Shown here piece by piece: positions 45,432 to 53,323 of a DNA stretch of 64,000 nucleotides. The translations under genes and the position numbers were made by a program. This stretch comes from Chryseobacterium sp. W4I1 (GTDB lineage Bacteria; Bacteroidota; Bacteroidia; Flavobacteriales; Weeksellaceae), in the NCBI RefSeq assembly GCF_030816115.1, contig NZ_JAUSXQ010000001.1, forward strand, positions 1,922,001 to 1,986,000, in the 5' to 3' direction. Under the pieces are notes generated by a model. The model ran no database searches. It had not been told where the DNA came from and saw nothing but the letters and a program-made list of their open reading frames with translations. Each line of letters starts with the position of its first letter. Positions within the stretch are counted from its first letter, which is position 1.

Positions 45432-46643
45432 ATGGAGGAGAAAACTATAGTATGTATTTCGTGCTATTACAAGGGCTATGACTTCATGGATGAAATGAAA
45501 AAGCTCGGTAACAAAATTATCTTAGTAACATCGGAGAGTCTTAAGGAGAAAAACTGGCCATGGCAAGCCATAGATGAAGTATTCTATATGCCTGAGTTAA
45601 AACCGTCGGTCTGGAACCTGGAACATCTGGTTCAGGGTTTTTCGCACCTGATGAAAACCAGGAAAATAGATGCTGTTGTCGCTCTTGATGATTATGACGT
45701 AGAAAAAGCAGCACTGATCAGAGAAACCTTTCGTATTCCCGGAATGGGACAGACCACACACCGGTATTTTAGAGACAAACTGGCCATGCGTCAAAAAGCT
45801 AAAGATTCAGGAATTAATGTTCCTGAGTTTACAGCAGTTTTTAATAATGATGAGGTCAATCGTTTTATAGAAAAAGTTCCTGGTCCCTGGGTATTAAAGC
45901 CCCGCTCGGAAGCATCAGCATCAGGCATCAAAAAATTATCCTCCAAAGAAGAGCTTTGGAACGAACTGGATGCTCTTGGAGAAGAGCGCCATCTGTTTTT
46001 ATTGGAAAGCTTTAAGCCCGGTGATGTTTATCATGTGGACAGCCTCACTTTTAATAAAGAAATTGTATTCACTTCTGCATCCAAATATCTTGCTCCTCCC
46101 ATGCAGGTTTCTCATGAAGGCGGTGTATTCAGATCGAAAACATTGGGACGATATTCGGAAGAATTTAAAGCCCTTGATGAGGTAAATGGAAAGGTTCTTT
46201 CCAGTTTTGGACTTCTCAACGGAGCTACCCATACTGAATTTATCCGGGGAAAGGCAGACGGAAAATGGTATTTCCTTGAAACCTCTTCCAGGGTTGGTGG
46301 TGCACACATTCCGGATCTGGTAGAAGCTTCCAGCAATATTAATATCTGGCGTGAATGGGCAAAAATTGAAGATGCCTTATTACGTGGAAAGAGCTACGAA
46401 GCCTCAAAACCCACCGGTTATTATTCAGGTCTCATCATTGCTTTGATCAAAGATAAACATCCTGATTACAGTGCTTTTGAAAGTGAAGAAGCTGTAAAAT
46501 TCCTTCCGATCGACCATCACGTTGGAATTGTCTACAAATCCAGCGATCCGGAGATTATACAGGAAAGATTGGATAGCGCTGCAGAAAAGATCCAGGCAGA
46601 AATGTTAAACATCCTTCCTCCAAAAAGCAAATTGACAAGCTAA
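45432..46643 (+). CDS. ATP-grasp ligase, unassigned substrate
   Basis: A 403-residue carboxylate-amine ligase of the ATP-grasp superfamily. The N-terminal preATP-grasp part (1-110) is followed by YFRDKLAMRQKAKDSGI near 115, the phosphate-binding WVLKPRSEASASGI near 150, and the metal-binding region LETSSRVGGAHI near 292. In the last motif the usual E-x-N asparagine is replaced by Ser, which is unusual. It heads a tight operon with an esterase, a second ATP-grasp and a GCS2 ligase. Such enzymes join a carboxylate to an amine through an acyl-phosphate; substrates cannot be read from the sequence. Confidence 0.9.
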   Translation: MEEKTIVCISCYYKGYDFMDEMKKLGNKIILVTSESLKEKNWPWQAIDEVFYMPELKPSVWNLEHLVQGFSHLMKTRKIDAVVALDDYDVEKAALIRETFRIPGMGQTTHRYFRDKLAMRQKAKDSGINVPEFTAVFNNDEVNRFIEKVPGPWVLKPRSEASASGIKKLSSKEELWNELDALGEERHLFLLESFKPGDVYHVDSLTFNKEIVFTSASKYLAPPMQVSHEGGVFRSKTLGRYSEEFKALDEVNGKVLSSFGLLNGATHTEFIRGKADGKWYFLETSSRVGGAHIPDLVEASSNINIWREWAKIEDALLRGKSYEASKPTGYYSGLIIALIKDKHPDYSAFESEEAVKFLPIDHHVGIVYKSSDPEIIQERLDSAAEKIQAEMLNILPPKSKLTS

Positions 46644-46665
46644 ACACAATAAAAGAAATTTATCA

Positions 46666-47379
46666 ATGCCGCATATAGAACATACAGATTATTATTCAAA
46701 TATATTAGGAACAAGCCTTAAAGTAGAAGTTACCGGACATTATGGACACCCGATCATCATGTTTCCAACTTCTCAGGGCCAGTATACCCAAAACCATGAT
46801 TTTCATCTAAACGGAAGTATCAACTGGTTCATAGAACAGGGAAAAGTAAAGCTATACAACGTTCAGACCATTGATGCATGGAGTTTTTATGATGAAACGA
46901 TTTCTCCTCAAAAAAGAATAAAGAATTATGAGCTGTACATGCAGTTCCTGATCCAGGAATTTATACCGTATATCCAAAAGATCCACAAAACACACCGTGT
47001 AGCAGTGGCTGGGGCAAGTTTTGGAGGTTATCATGCCGCTAACTTTGCCTTCAGGTTTCCGGATGTGGTCTCTCATCTGTTCTGTCTTTCAGGAGCTTTC
47101 AGCATCAGGAATTTCATGGACGGATATTCGGATGAACTGGTTTATTTTAACTGTCCGAAAGAGTTCGTAAAGAATGATGAAGCCTGGAAATATAAGCACA
47201 TGCACATCGTACTGAGCACCTCTGATCAGGATATCTGCAGGGATAAAAACATTGAAATGGCTGACATTTTAAGATCAAAAGGAATAGATTTCTGGTATGA
47301 TGAGAGAAAATGGATCAATCACGACTGGCCATTATGGAGGATGGTTTTTCCAACATTTATAGGTGCGTTTTTTTCCTAG
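46666..47379 (+). CDS. Esterase of the alpha/beta hydrolase fold
   Basis: A 237-residue cytoplasmic hydrolase. A GASFGGYH nucleophile elbow (S118), an aspartate in STSDQDICRD near 188 and a histidine in NHDWPLW near 222 make a plausible triad. The family resembles COG4947 esterases. It starts 22 bases after the first ATP-grasp gene and is followed by the second. In an amide-ligase operon a hydrolase of this kind could release or edit an ester or amide intermediate, but this is inference. Confidence 0.88.
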   Translation: MPHIEHTDYYSNILGTSLKVEVTGHYGHPIIMFPTSQGQYTQNHDFHLNGSINWFIEQGKVKLYNVQTIDAWSFYDETISPQKRIKNYELYMQFLIQEFIPYIQKIHKTHRVAVAGASFGGYHAANFAFRFPDVVSHLFCLSGAFSIRNFMDGYSDELVYFNCPKEFVKNDEAWKYKHMHIVLSTSDQDICRDKNIEMADILRSKGIDFWYDERKWINHDWPLWRMVFPTFIGAFFS

Positions 47380-47438
47380 AAAACCGTACATTTAAGAAGA
47401 TAAAATAGTAAAATATACACCAATTAAAAACAGAAATT

Positions 47439-48392
47439 ATGGCAAAAAAAGTGGGAATTCTATTCGGTATGGAAGATACGTTTCCTTGGGCATTTATCGA
47501 CAAGGTAAATGAATTGGGCGGCGGAGAGATCATTGCTGAACCGGTAACTATTGACAAACTGGAACAGGGTGCTGATTATGGTTATGCAGTCATTATTGAT
47601 AGAATTTCGCAGGATGTTCCTTTCTACAGAGCTTATTTAAAAAATGCAGCACTGAACGGAACTTATGTAATCAATAATCCGTTTTGGTGGAGTGCCGATG
47701 AAAAATTCTTCAACAATGCATTGATGTCAAAACTGGGTATTCCTCTGCCTAAAACGGTACTGCTTCCTTCGCACGAAAGACCGACTAACACTTCAGAAAC
47801 CTCATTCAGGAACCTGAAATTTCCCCACGACTGGGAATATATTTTTGATTATGTAGGGTTTCCTGCTTATATGAAACCTCATGATGGTGGCGGATGGAAA
47901 AGTGTATACAGAGTGGAAAATCCTGACGATCTTTGGAATAAATTGAGCGAAACAGAGCAGTTGGTCATGATGGTGCAGGAGGAAATTATTTTCGATGATT
48001 ACTACAGGGTGTATTGCCTGGGTAAAAAATACGTTCATATTATGCCTTACGAGCCCCGGAATGCTCCTCATTTAAGATATGCAACAACGCATCAGACGCA
48101 AGGAGAAGAGCTGGAAAAATTATTAAAAACCATTCATGATTACACGATTACCATGAATGAGGCGCTGGGCTATGATTTCAATACGGTAGAATTTGCGATC
48201 AGAGATGGAATTCCCTATGCTATAGATTTCTGTAATCCGGCTCCTGATGCAGACAGAAATGCTGTAGGGGAAGAAAATTTCGCATGGATTGTAGAGCATT
48301 CTGCTAAGCTGGCTATTGAAAAAGCCAAAGAATATGTTCCGGGAAAAACCAATATTTCATGGGGAACTTTTGTAAAAGATTCAGCCAGATAA
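47439..48392 (+). CDS. ATP-grasp ligase, RimK-like
   Basis: A 317-residue ATP-grasp protein. The ATP-binding lysine is in AYMKPHDGGGWKSVYRV (near 145). The central region is YYRVYCLGKKYVHIMPYEPR, and the metal-binding end is VEFAIRDGIPYAIDFCNPAPDADR (in blocks, near 244-266). The IDFCNPAPDAD stretch keeps an acidic residue and the Asn of the usual E-x-N. It differs from the first ATP-grasp protein in architecture, so the two probably catalyse different couplings. It starts 59 bases after the esterase. Confidence 0.88.
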   Translation: MAKKVGILFGMEDTFPWAFIDKVNELGGGEIIAEPVTIDKLEQGADYGYAVIIDRISQDVPFYRAYLKNAALNGTYVINNPFWWSADEKFFNNALMSKLGIPLPKTVLLPSHERPTNTSETSFRNLKFPHDWEYIFDYVGFPAYMKPHDGGGWKSVYRVENPDDLWNKLSETEQLVMMVQEEIIFDDYYRVYCLGKKYVHIMPYEPRNAPHLRYATTHQTQGEELEKLLKTIHDYTITMNEALGYDFNTVEFAIRDGIPYAIDFCNPAPDADRNAVGEENFAWIVEHSAKLAIEKAKEYVPGKTNISWGTFVKDSAR

Positions 48393-48421
48393 ACTTAAAA
48401 AAATAAAAAACACGAAAAGAA

Positions 48422-49540
48422 ATGCATCAGTTTACTATAGGAATCGAAGAAGAATATCAGATCATTGATGTTGAGAGCAGAGACTTAATATCTCATGTTT
48501 CCAAGATCATCGAAGGTGGAAAAGCCGTTTTAAGTGAAAATTTAAAACATGAGATGCACGAATCCATGATTGAAATGGAAACGAGAATCTGCCAGAATAT
48601 CCAGGAAGCACAAGCCGAATTAACAAATTTAAGAAGGCACCTTATCAACACTGCTCACGAACAGGGCTTGCGTGTATCCGGTGGTGGAACACATCCTTTT
48701 TCAAATTGGGAACATAACACAATCACCAATGGGGAACGTTACAACAAAATTGTAGACGATATGGGCGATGTTGCCCGTGGTAATCTTATTTTCGGACTGC
48801 ATGTACACATCGGGATTCCGAGCCGTGAAGAAGGAGTAAGAATTCAGAATGTCATGCGCTATTTCCTGCCTCATGTTTACGCCTTATCGGTTAATTCTCC
48901 ATTTTGGATTGGTAGAAATACAGGATTCAAATCTTACAGACAGGAAATCTTCGTGAAATTTCCGAGGACGGGAATTCCAAGTTATTTTAATTCCCTTGCA
49001 GAATTTGACAGTTATGTTGATCTTCTGGTAAAAACAGGAACAATTGACAATGCAAAGAAAATATGGTGGGATCTGAGGGTTCATCCGTTCTACCCTACTA
49101 TTGAATTCAGAATCTGTGATATGCCTTTAAGAATAGAAGAAACAGTCTGTCTTGCCGCTATCATGCAGAGTTTAGTAGCTAAAATCTACAAATTGCATCA
49201 GCAAAATTTAAGTTTCAGAAGCTACAGAAGATTATTGCTTAATGAAAATAAATGGAGGGCTTCCAAAGATGGAATACATTCCCATTTAATTGATTTCGGT
49301 AAAGAAGAATCTGTTCCCTATCCTGATCTGTTAAAAGAATTGCTGGAATTTATTGATGATGTAGTAGATGAATTAGGATGCAGAAAAGAAGTTGAATACG
49401 CATGGACTATTTTGAAAAACGGAACCGGAGCCGACAGACAGCTTAAAGTATATGAGGAAACAGGTGATTTAACAAAAGTGGTAGACTATATGATCTCTGA
49501 AACAGAGTATAGCATAACACATGGCGAAACGGCTTCATAA
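48422..49540 (+). CDS. GCS2 family carboxylate-amine ligase (YbdK-like)
   Basis: ATP-dependent ligase of the glutamate-cysteine ligase type 2 family. The 372-residue protein opens FTIGIEEEYQIIDVESRDLI, with the metal-binding Glu cluster. It contains HEMHESMIEMETRIC, a GLHVHIGIPSREEGV segment near 125, and WWDLRVHPFYPTIEFRICD near 217. Relatives ligate cysteine to glutamate, or unknown amino acids. The genetic context (two ATP-grasp ligases, an esterase, a glutamine amidotransferase) argues for a special metabolite rather than glutathione. Confidence 0.93.
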   Translation: MHQFTIGIEEEYQIIDVESRDLISHVSKIIEGGKAVLSENLKHEMHESMIEMETRICQNIQEAQAELTNLRRHLINTAHEQGLRVSGGGTHPFSNWEHNTITNGERYNKIVDDMGDVARGNLIFGLHVHIGIPSREEGVRIQNVMRYFLPHVYALSVNSPFWIGRNTGFKSYRQEIFVKFPRTGIPSYFNSLAEFDSYVDLLVKTGTIDNAKKIWWDLRVHPFYPTIEFRICDMPLRIEETVCLAAIMQSLVAKIYKLHQQNLSFRSYRRLLLNENKWRASKDGIHSHLIDFGKEESVPYPDLLKELLEFIDDVVDELGCRKEVEYAWTILKNGTGADRQLKVYEETGDLTKVVDYMISETEYSITHGETAS

Positions 49541-49549
49541 TATTTTCGG

Positions 49550-49557
49550 TAACTTTG
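49550..49557 (+). promoter_or_regulatory. Internal -7 box before the glutamine amidotransferase gene
   Basis: TAACTTTG, an exact TAnnTTTG match, sits in the 35-base gap after the GCS2 stop and 18 bases before the next start. An internal promoter is possible. Confidence 0.4.
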
Positions 49558-49575
49558 TAAAAAATATGAAGTAGT

Positions 49576-50409
49576 ATGAAAGATATTCGAATTGCTTTGG
49601 TAGACATGAACAACAATCATGTAAATCAGGGCTTTAGAAATATTAAAGAAATTTCGGAAGCATTCCAAAAGAGCTGTGAAGAAAACGTTATCATCAAAAC
49701 ATTTGATGTAAGGTTTAAGGATGAAATACCGGACATTAAGGATTTTGACATCTTTATTTCTTCAGGCGGGCCGGGAAATCCTCACAGGGAAGGTCTGGAA
49801 TGGGAAGAAAGATATGCCCATTTCCTGGATTCCGTTTTGGAGCACAACCAATATAATGAAGATAAAAAATATCTTTTCCTGATATGCCACTCATTCCAAC
49901 TGGCAAGCATTCATTGGAAACTGGGTAATATCTGTAAAAGACGATCATATTCATTTGGGGTAATGCCCATTCATAAAACAGAAGACGGGGAGCAGGAATT
50001 TTTATTCAAAAATCTCCAGGACCCTTTCTATGCAGTAGATTCAAGAGCTTACCAGTTCATTGAACCAGATATGGATCGTTTTGATGAATTAGGAATGAAA
50101 ATCACGGCTATTGAAAAATCCAGACCGCACATCAACCTTGAAAGAGCGGTAATGGCAGTCCGTTTCTCAGATGAAATATTCGGAACACAGTTCCATCCTG
50201 AAGCTGATCCAAAAGGTATGATTGAAAACCTGAAAGATGAGAAGAACAAATTAGCGATGATCGAAAACTTCGGAATGGAAAAATATCTTGAAACGGTAGA
50301 CAGAATAGATGATGAAGACAAGATCATTCTCACCAGAAGCCAAATCCTGCCAAGATTCCTTCAGTCAGCAAAAAAAAACATTTTGAAAGAAAGTGAAGCT
50401 TTAGCTTAA
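49576..50409 (+). CDS. Class I glutamine amidotransferase-like protein
   Basis: A 277-residue GATase1-fold protein. The oxyanion loop is SSGGPGNP (62-69), the nucleophile C104 lies in FLICHSFQLA, and the His/Glu dyad is in FGTQFHPEAD near 213. The complete triad suggests a working ammonia-producing domain, or a hydrolase acting on gamma-glutamyl amides. It follows the GCS2 gene in the same direction. The unusually acidic N-terminus and C-terminal extension (about 225-277) are not shared with GMP synthase. Confidence 0.88.
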   Translation: MKDIRIALVDMNNNHVNQGFRNIKEISEAFQKSCEENVIIKTFDVRFKDEIPDIKDFDIFISSGGPGNPHREGLEWEERYAHFLDSVLEHNQYNEDKKYLFLICHSFQLASIHWKLGNICKRRSYSFGVMPIHKTEDGEQEFLFKNLQDPFYAVDSRAYQFIEPDMDRFDELGMKITAIEKSRPHINLERAVMAVRFSDEIFGTQFHPEADPKGMIENLKDEKNKLAMIENFGMEKYLETVDRIDDEDKIILTRSQILPRFLQSAKKNILKESEALA

Positions 50410-50430
50410 ACATTTTTGAAATAGTAATAT

Positions 50431-50499
50431 ACTTCGACTTCGGTCAGCATGACATTCTAATACAATCTGTCTTTTTGAACCGTCACGAAGTCAAAGCAT
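50431..50499. repeat. Degenerate dispersed repeat (TTCGACTTCGG...CAGCATGACA type)
   Basis: The left arm (50431-50456) holds ACTTCGACTTCGGTCAGCAT. The right arm (50477-50499) holds CCGTCACGAAGTCAAAG, an imperfect complement. This motif recurs in intergenic DNA of many Bacteroidota. Its function is unknown. Confidence 0.5.
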
Positions 50500-50572
50500 A
50501 CACGCAAAATTATCAATCACTAAATCGGGCAGGAATGCTCGATTTTTTAAAATCAAATCACAAAGAAAAAAT

Positions 50573-51751
50573 ATGATCCCAAAATACAGAAAACAGTTCA
50601 ATCAGGAGTTTTCCCAGGAAAAATACGAACAGCTTAAAGGTATTCTTACACATAAAGGCGGCATGGAACCGGGCTTCAGAATTTCAGAAAGCCCCATTTT
50701 CCTCTCAAAAGAATTTAAGAATAAACTTCTTGATGCCAGTGAAAGTATAATTGACCAGATCAAGGAAATTCCGGAAGAAGTCCTTTATAAAGCGGTCCCG
50801 GATAATTGCAAGGTTCCTAATGACACAAAGCAACCTCACTTTTTTACGATAGATTTTGGGATCTGCCGAAGTGAAAACGGAGAAATAGAGCCGCAGCTGA
50901 TCGAGCTACAGGCTTTTCCCTCACTGTATGCTTTTCAAAAGACTTTTGAAGAAACCTTTTGTGAGGTCTACCCTTTTCTGTCTGAGATTAAAAACAAAAT
51001 GCCCAATGATGAATTTAAAAATCACTTAAAAGAACTTATCGTAGGAGACGAGAATCCTGAGAATGTTATTTTGCTTGAGATATTTCCAGAGAAGCAGAAA
51101 ACAGCAATAGATTTTGCATTAACAGAAAAGTTACTGGGAATAAAAACAGTATGCCTGACGAAAGTAAAGAAAGAAGGCAGAAAATTGTTTTACGAGAACA
51201 GTGGAGAGTCCGTTGAAATAAAAAGGATCTACAACCGTGTTATCTTTGATGAATTAGATAGAATCCCGGATTTAAAAACCGGATTTGATTTCCGTGAAGA
51301 TGTTGATGTAAAATGGATCACTCACCCCAACTGGTTCTTTAAGATCTCAAAGTTTCTTCTTCCTATGCTGAAACATCAGTTTGTTCCTAAAAGTTACTTC
51401 CTGCACGAGTTTCCGGAGCATGAAAGTTTAGAAAATTTTGTTCTGAAACCTTTATTTTCATTTGCAGGAAGCGGAGTGAATTTAGATCCGACAAAAGAAA
51501 TTACAGAAGCTATTGAAGATAAAGAAAACTATATTCTACAGCGGAAAGTAACTTATGAACCTATTTTTGAAGATATTAACGGAGACTTTTCAAAAGCAGA
51601 AATAAGGCTTCTTTATATCTGGCACGAAAATGCAGATCGTCCTATTCTGCTGGAAAATCTGGGAAGAATGACCAAAGCTGCCATGGTGAATGTAGACTTT
51701 AATAAGAAAGATGCGATTTGGATTGGGAGTTCTAATGCATTCTTTGAATAA
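50573..51751 (+). CDS. ATP-grasp-like protein of unknown function
   Basis: A 392-residue protein that I can only place by fold. The C-terminal third has ATP-grasp-like pieces: NFVLKPLFSFAGSGVNLD near 288, YILQRKVTYEPIF near 322, and NVDFNKKDAIWIGSSNAFFE at the end, where a metal-ligand block would lie. The N-terminal half (IDFGICRSENGEIEPQLIELQAF) resembles circularly permuted ATP-grasp proteins of the glutathionylspermidine-synthase group. It is 163 bases after the amidotransferase gene, from which it is separated by a repeat, and 16 bases before the next amidotransferase-like gene. Confidence 0.7.
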   Translation: MIPKYRKQFNQEFSQEKYEQLKGILTHKGGMEPGFRISESPIFLSKEFKNKLLDASESIIDQIKEIPEEVLYKAVPDNCKVPNDTKQPHFFTIDFGICRSENGEIEPQLIELQAFPSLYAFQKTFEETFCEVYPFLSEIKNKMPNDEFKNHLKELIVGDENPENVILLEIFPEKQKTAIDFALTEKLLGIKTVCLTKVKKEGRKLFYENSGESVEIKRIYNRVIFDELDRIPDLKTGFDFREDVDVKWITHPNWFFKISKFLLPMLKHQFVPKSYFLHEFPEHESLENFVLKPLFSFAGSGVNLDPTKEITEAIEDKENYILQRKVTYEPIFEDINGDFSKAEIRLLYIWHENADRPILLENLGRMTKAAMVNVDFNKKDAIWIGSSNAFFE

Positions 51752-51767
51752 AAAAACAAATGAACAA

Positions 51768-52469
51768 ATGATAGAAAAAATAGCGATTTTAGGTGATTTT
51801 AATCCTGCACATTACACTTTACACCAATTAAATAACACAACGAGGGATGTCCAGAAAGTCTTAAAAAAAGAGATTCAATTTGATTGGATCGCCACCGATA
51901 TTTTTGATTCAAAAATTGTATTTGAAAAACAAAACTATAAAGGTTTATGGGTAGCACCCGGAAGTCCGTATAAGGATAGGAATGGTGTACTTAATGCCAT
52001 CCACTATGCAAGGGAAAACAGGATTCCAACTTTTGGAAATTGTGGAGGATTCCAACACATGATTATAGAATTCGCCCAGAATGTATGTGGTATACAAAAT
52101 GCCGGCAATGAAGAAACAGACCCTACAAGCCCAGATCTTCTGATAAAAAAATTAGCATGTTCCTTAAGAGGTGAGGAAGAAATTCTTAATATCACTGAAA
52201 AAAACAGCTTTCTGTACCAAATCTTAAAACAGGATACACTTTTAGGAAAATACAACTGCAGCTATGGACTTAACGATCTATATATTAATAAATTAAGAGA
52301 TCATGGAATGGTATTCACATCGATTTCTAAGGATGGAAATTACAGATCATTTGAAATTACAGATCATCCTTTTTTTGTTGGAACATTATTCCAACCCGCT
52401 TTGACTTTTACCCTTGAAGCCCCAAACCCATTAATCATTGAGTTTGTAAAGAAGTCATTGAATCTTTAA
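51768..52469 (+). CDS. CTP-synthase C-terminal-like glutamine amidotransferase, catalytic dyad degenerate
   Basis: A 233-residue GATase1-like protein when started at the ATG at 51768; a longer start would overlap the upstream gene. The nucleophile C92 is in TFGNCGGFQHMI. Where GATases have F-H-P-E, this protein reads TLFQPAL, so the usual His and Glu are missing. This matches the family annotated as CTP synthase C-terminal region-related proteins. It is either catalytically altered or acts as a binding domain. Confidence 0.8.
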   Translation: MIEKIAILGDFNPAHYTLHQLNNTTRDVQKVLKKEIQFDWIATDIFDSKIVFEKQNYKGLWVAPGSPYKDRNGVLNAIHYARENRIPTFGNCGGFQHMIIEFAQNVCGIQNAGNEETDPTSPDLLIKKLACSLRGEEEILNITEKNSFLYQILKQDTLLGKYNCSYGLNDLYINKLRDHGMVFTSISKDGNYRSFEITDHPFFVGTLFQPALTFTLEAPNPLIIEFVKKSLNL

Positions 52470-52692
52470 ATACTTCAGTAAAATAGTATAAACAAGAGTT
52501 GAATTCATAATGAAATCAACTCTTATTATAGCTATAAACTTAAGGCCAATAAAGTGAAACAAGATAATACGCTCATTTTTTTGTAATTTGTTTTTTGGAT
52601 ATAAATAATAACTTAACAATAAGCTTTTTGCTTTATAGAAACTTTACTGTATTAGAAGATAACTCTTATACAGTAAATAAAAATGATTTTAT

Positions 52693-53187
52693 ATGCATCT
52701 TAAAAATGTTGATGAACTAATTTTTCAGCCGCTTGGGTTGAAACTTTTAAATATGGAAGAAGATAGAGAATCCAGTGAATATTCGGGCTGCAGTTTTATG
52801 TTAGACCGCTTGAATATTAAATTCCGTACATCTAAAATAACGCCGACCAAGACCGGGCAGTTCGTCACCATCTGGAAGCGGGATGAAAACGGAGAAACGG
52901 CTCCTTTTGATTCAGATGATCCTTATGATTTCTATCTGATTTCAGGATCCAGAGACAATAATAGAGGTATTTTCATATTTCCTAAAGAGATTCTGGTAGA
53001 AAAAGGAATTCTGTCTCATGGGAAAAAAAAGGGAAAAAGAGGAATCCGGGTTTATCCAAGTTGGGATCCTGCAGAAAGCAAACAGGCCATGGCGACTCAA
53101 AAATGGCAGACAGCCTATTTTCTTGATCTATCTCAGGATGAAGAATCATATCTTTCAAAAGCTAAGTTATTATTTAATTTACAATAA
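52693..53187 (+). CDS. MepB family protein
   Basis: A 164-residue protein of the MepB family, named after a gene in the MepR-MepA multidrug efflux locus of Staphylococcus. The family core is visible: YSGCSFMLDRLNIKFRTSKITPTKTGQFVTIWKR (in blocks) and KGKRGIRVYPSWD near 118, then TQKWQTAYFLDLS. The biochemical role is unknown. It is monocistronic, with 220 bases of AT-rich intergenic sequence on its left. Confidence 0.88.
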   Translation: MHLKNVDELIFQPLGLKLLNMEEDRESSEYSGCSFMLDRLNIKFRTSKITPTKTGQFVTIWKRDENGETAPFDSDDPYDFYLISGSRDNNRGIFIFPKEILVEKGILSHGKKKGKRGIRVYPSWDPAESKQAMATQKWQTAYFLDLSQDEESYLSKAKLLFNLQ

Positions 53188-53323
53188 GAACAGCTTAGCG
53201 ATTAGTGAGGCACTGGATAAAGCTGAAGAAGAGATATAAATTGAAATCAAGCAGGGATAATTTTATAAATTTCCGATACAAAAAGATTAGAAGCAATCCT
53301 ATGCAACCATTAATCTATACAAT

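Noticed and set aside
51711..51767. Longer amidotransferase start overlapping the previous gene
   Set aside because: The extra residues are not family-like. The ATG at 51768 sits 16 bases after the previous stop, in normal spacing.
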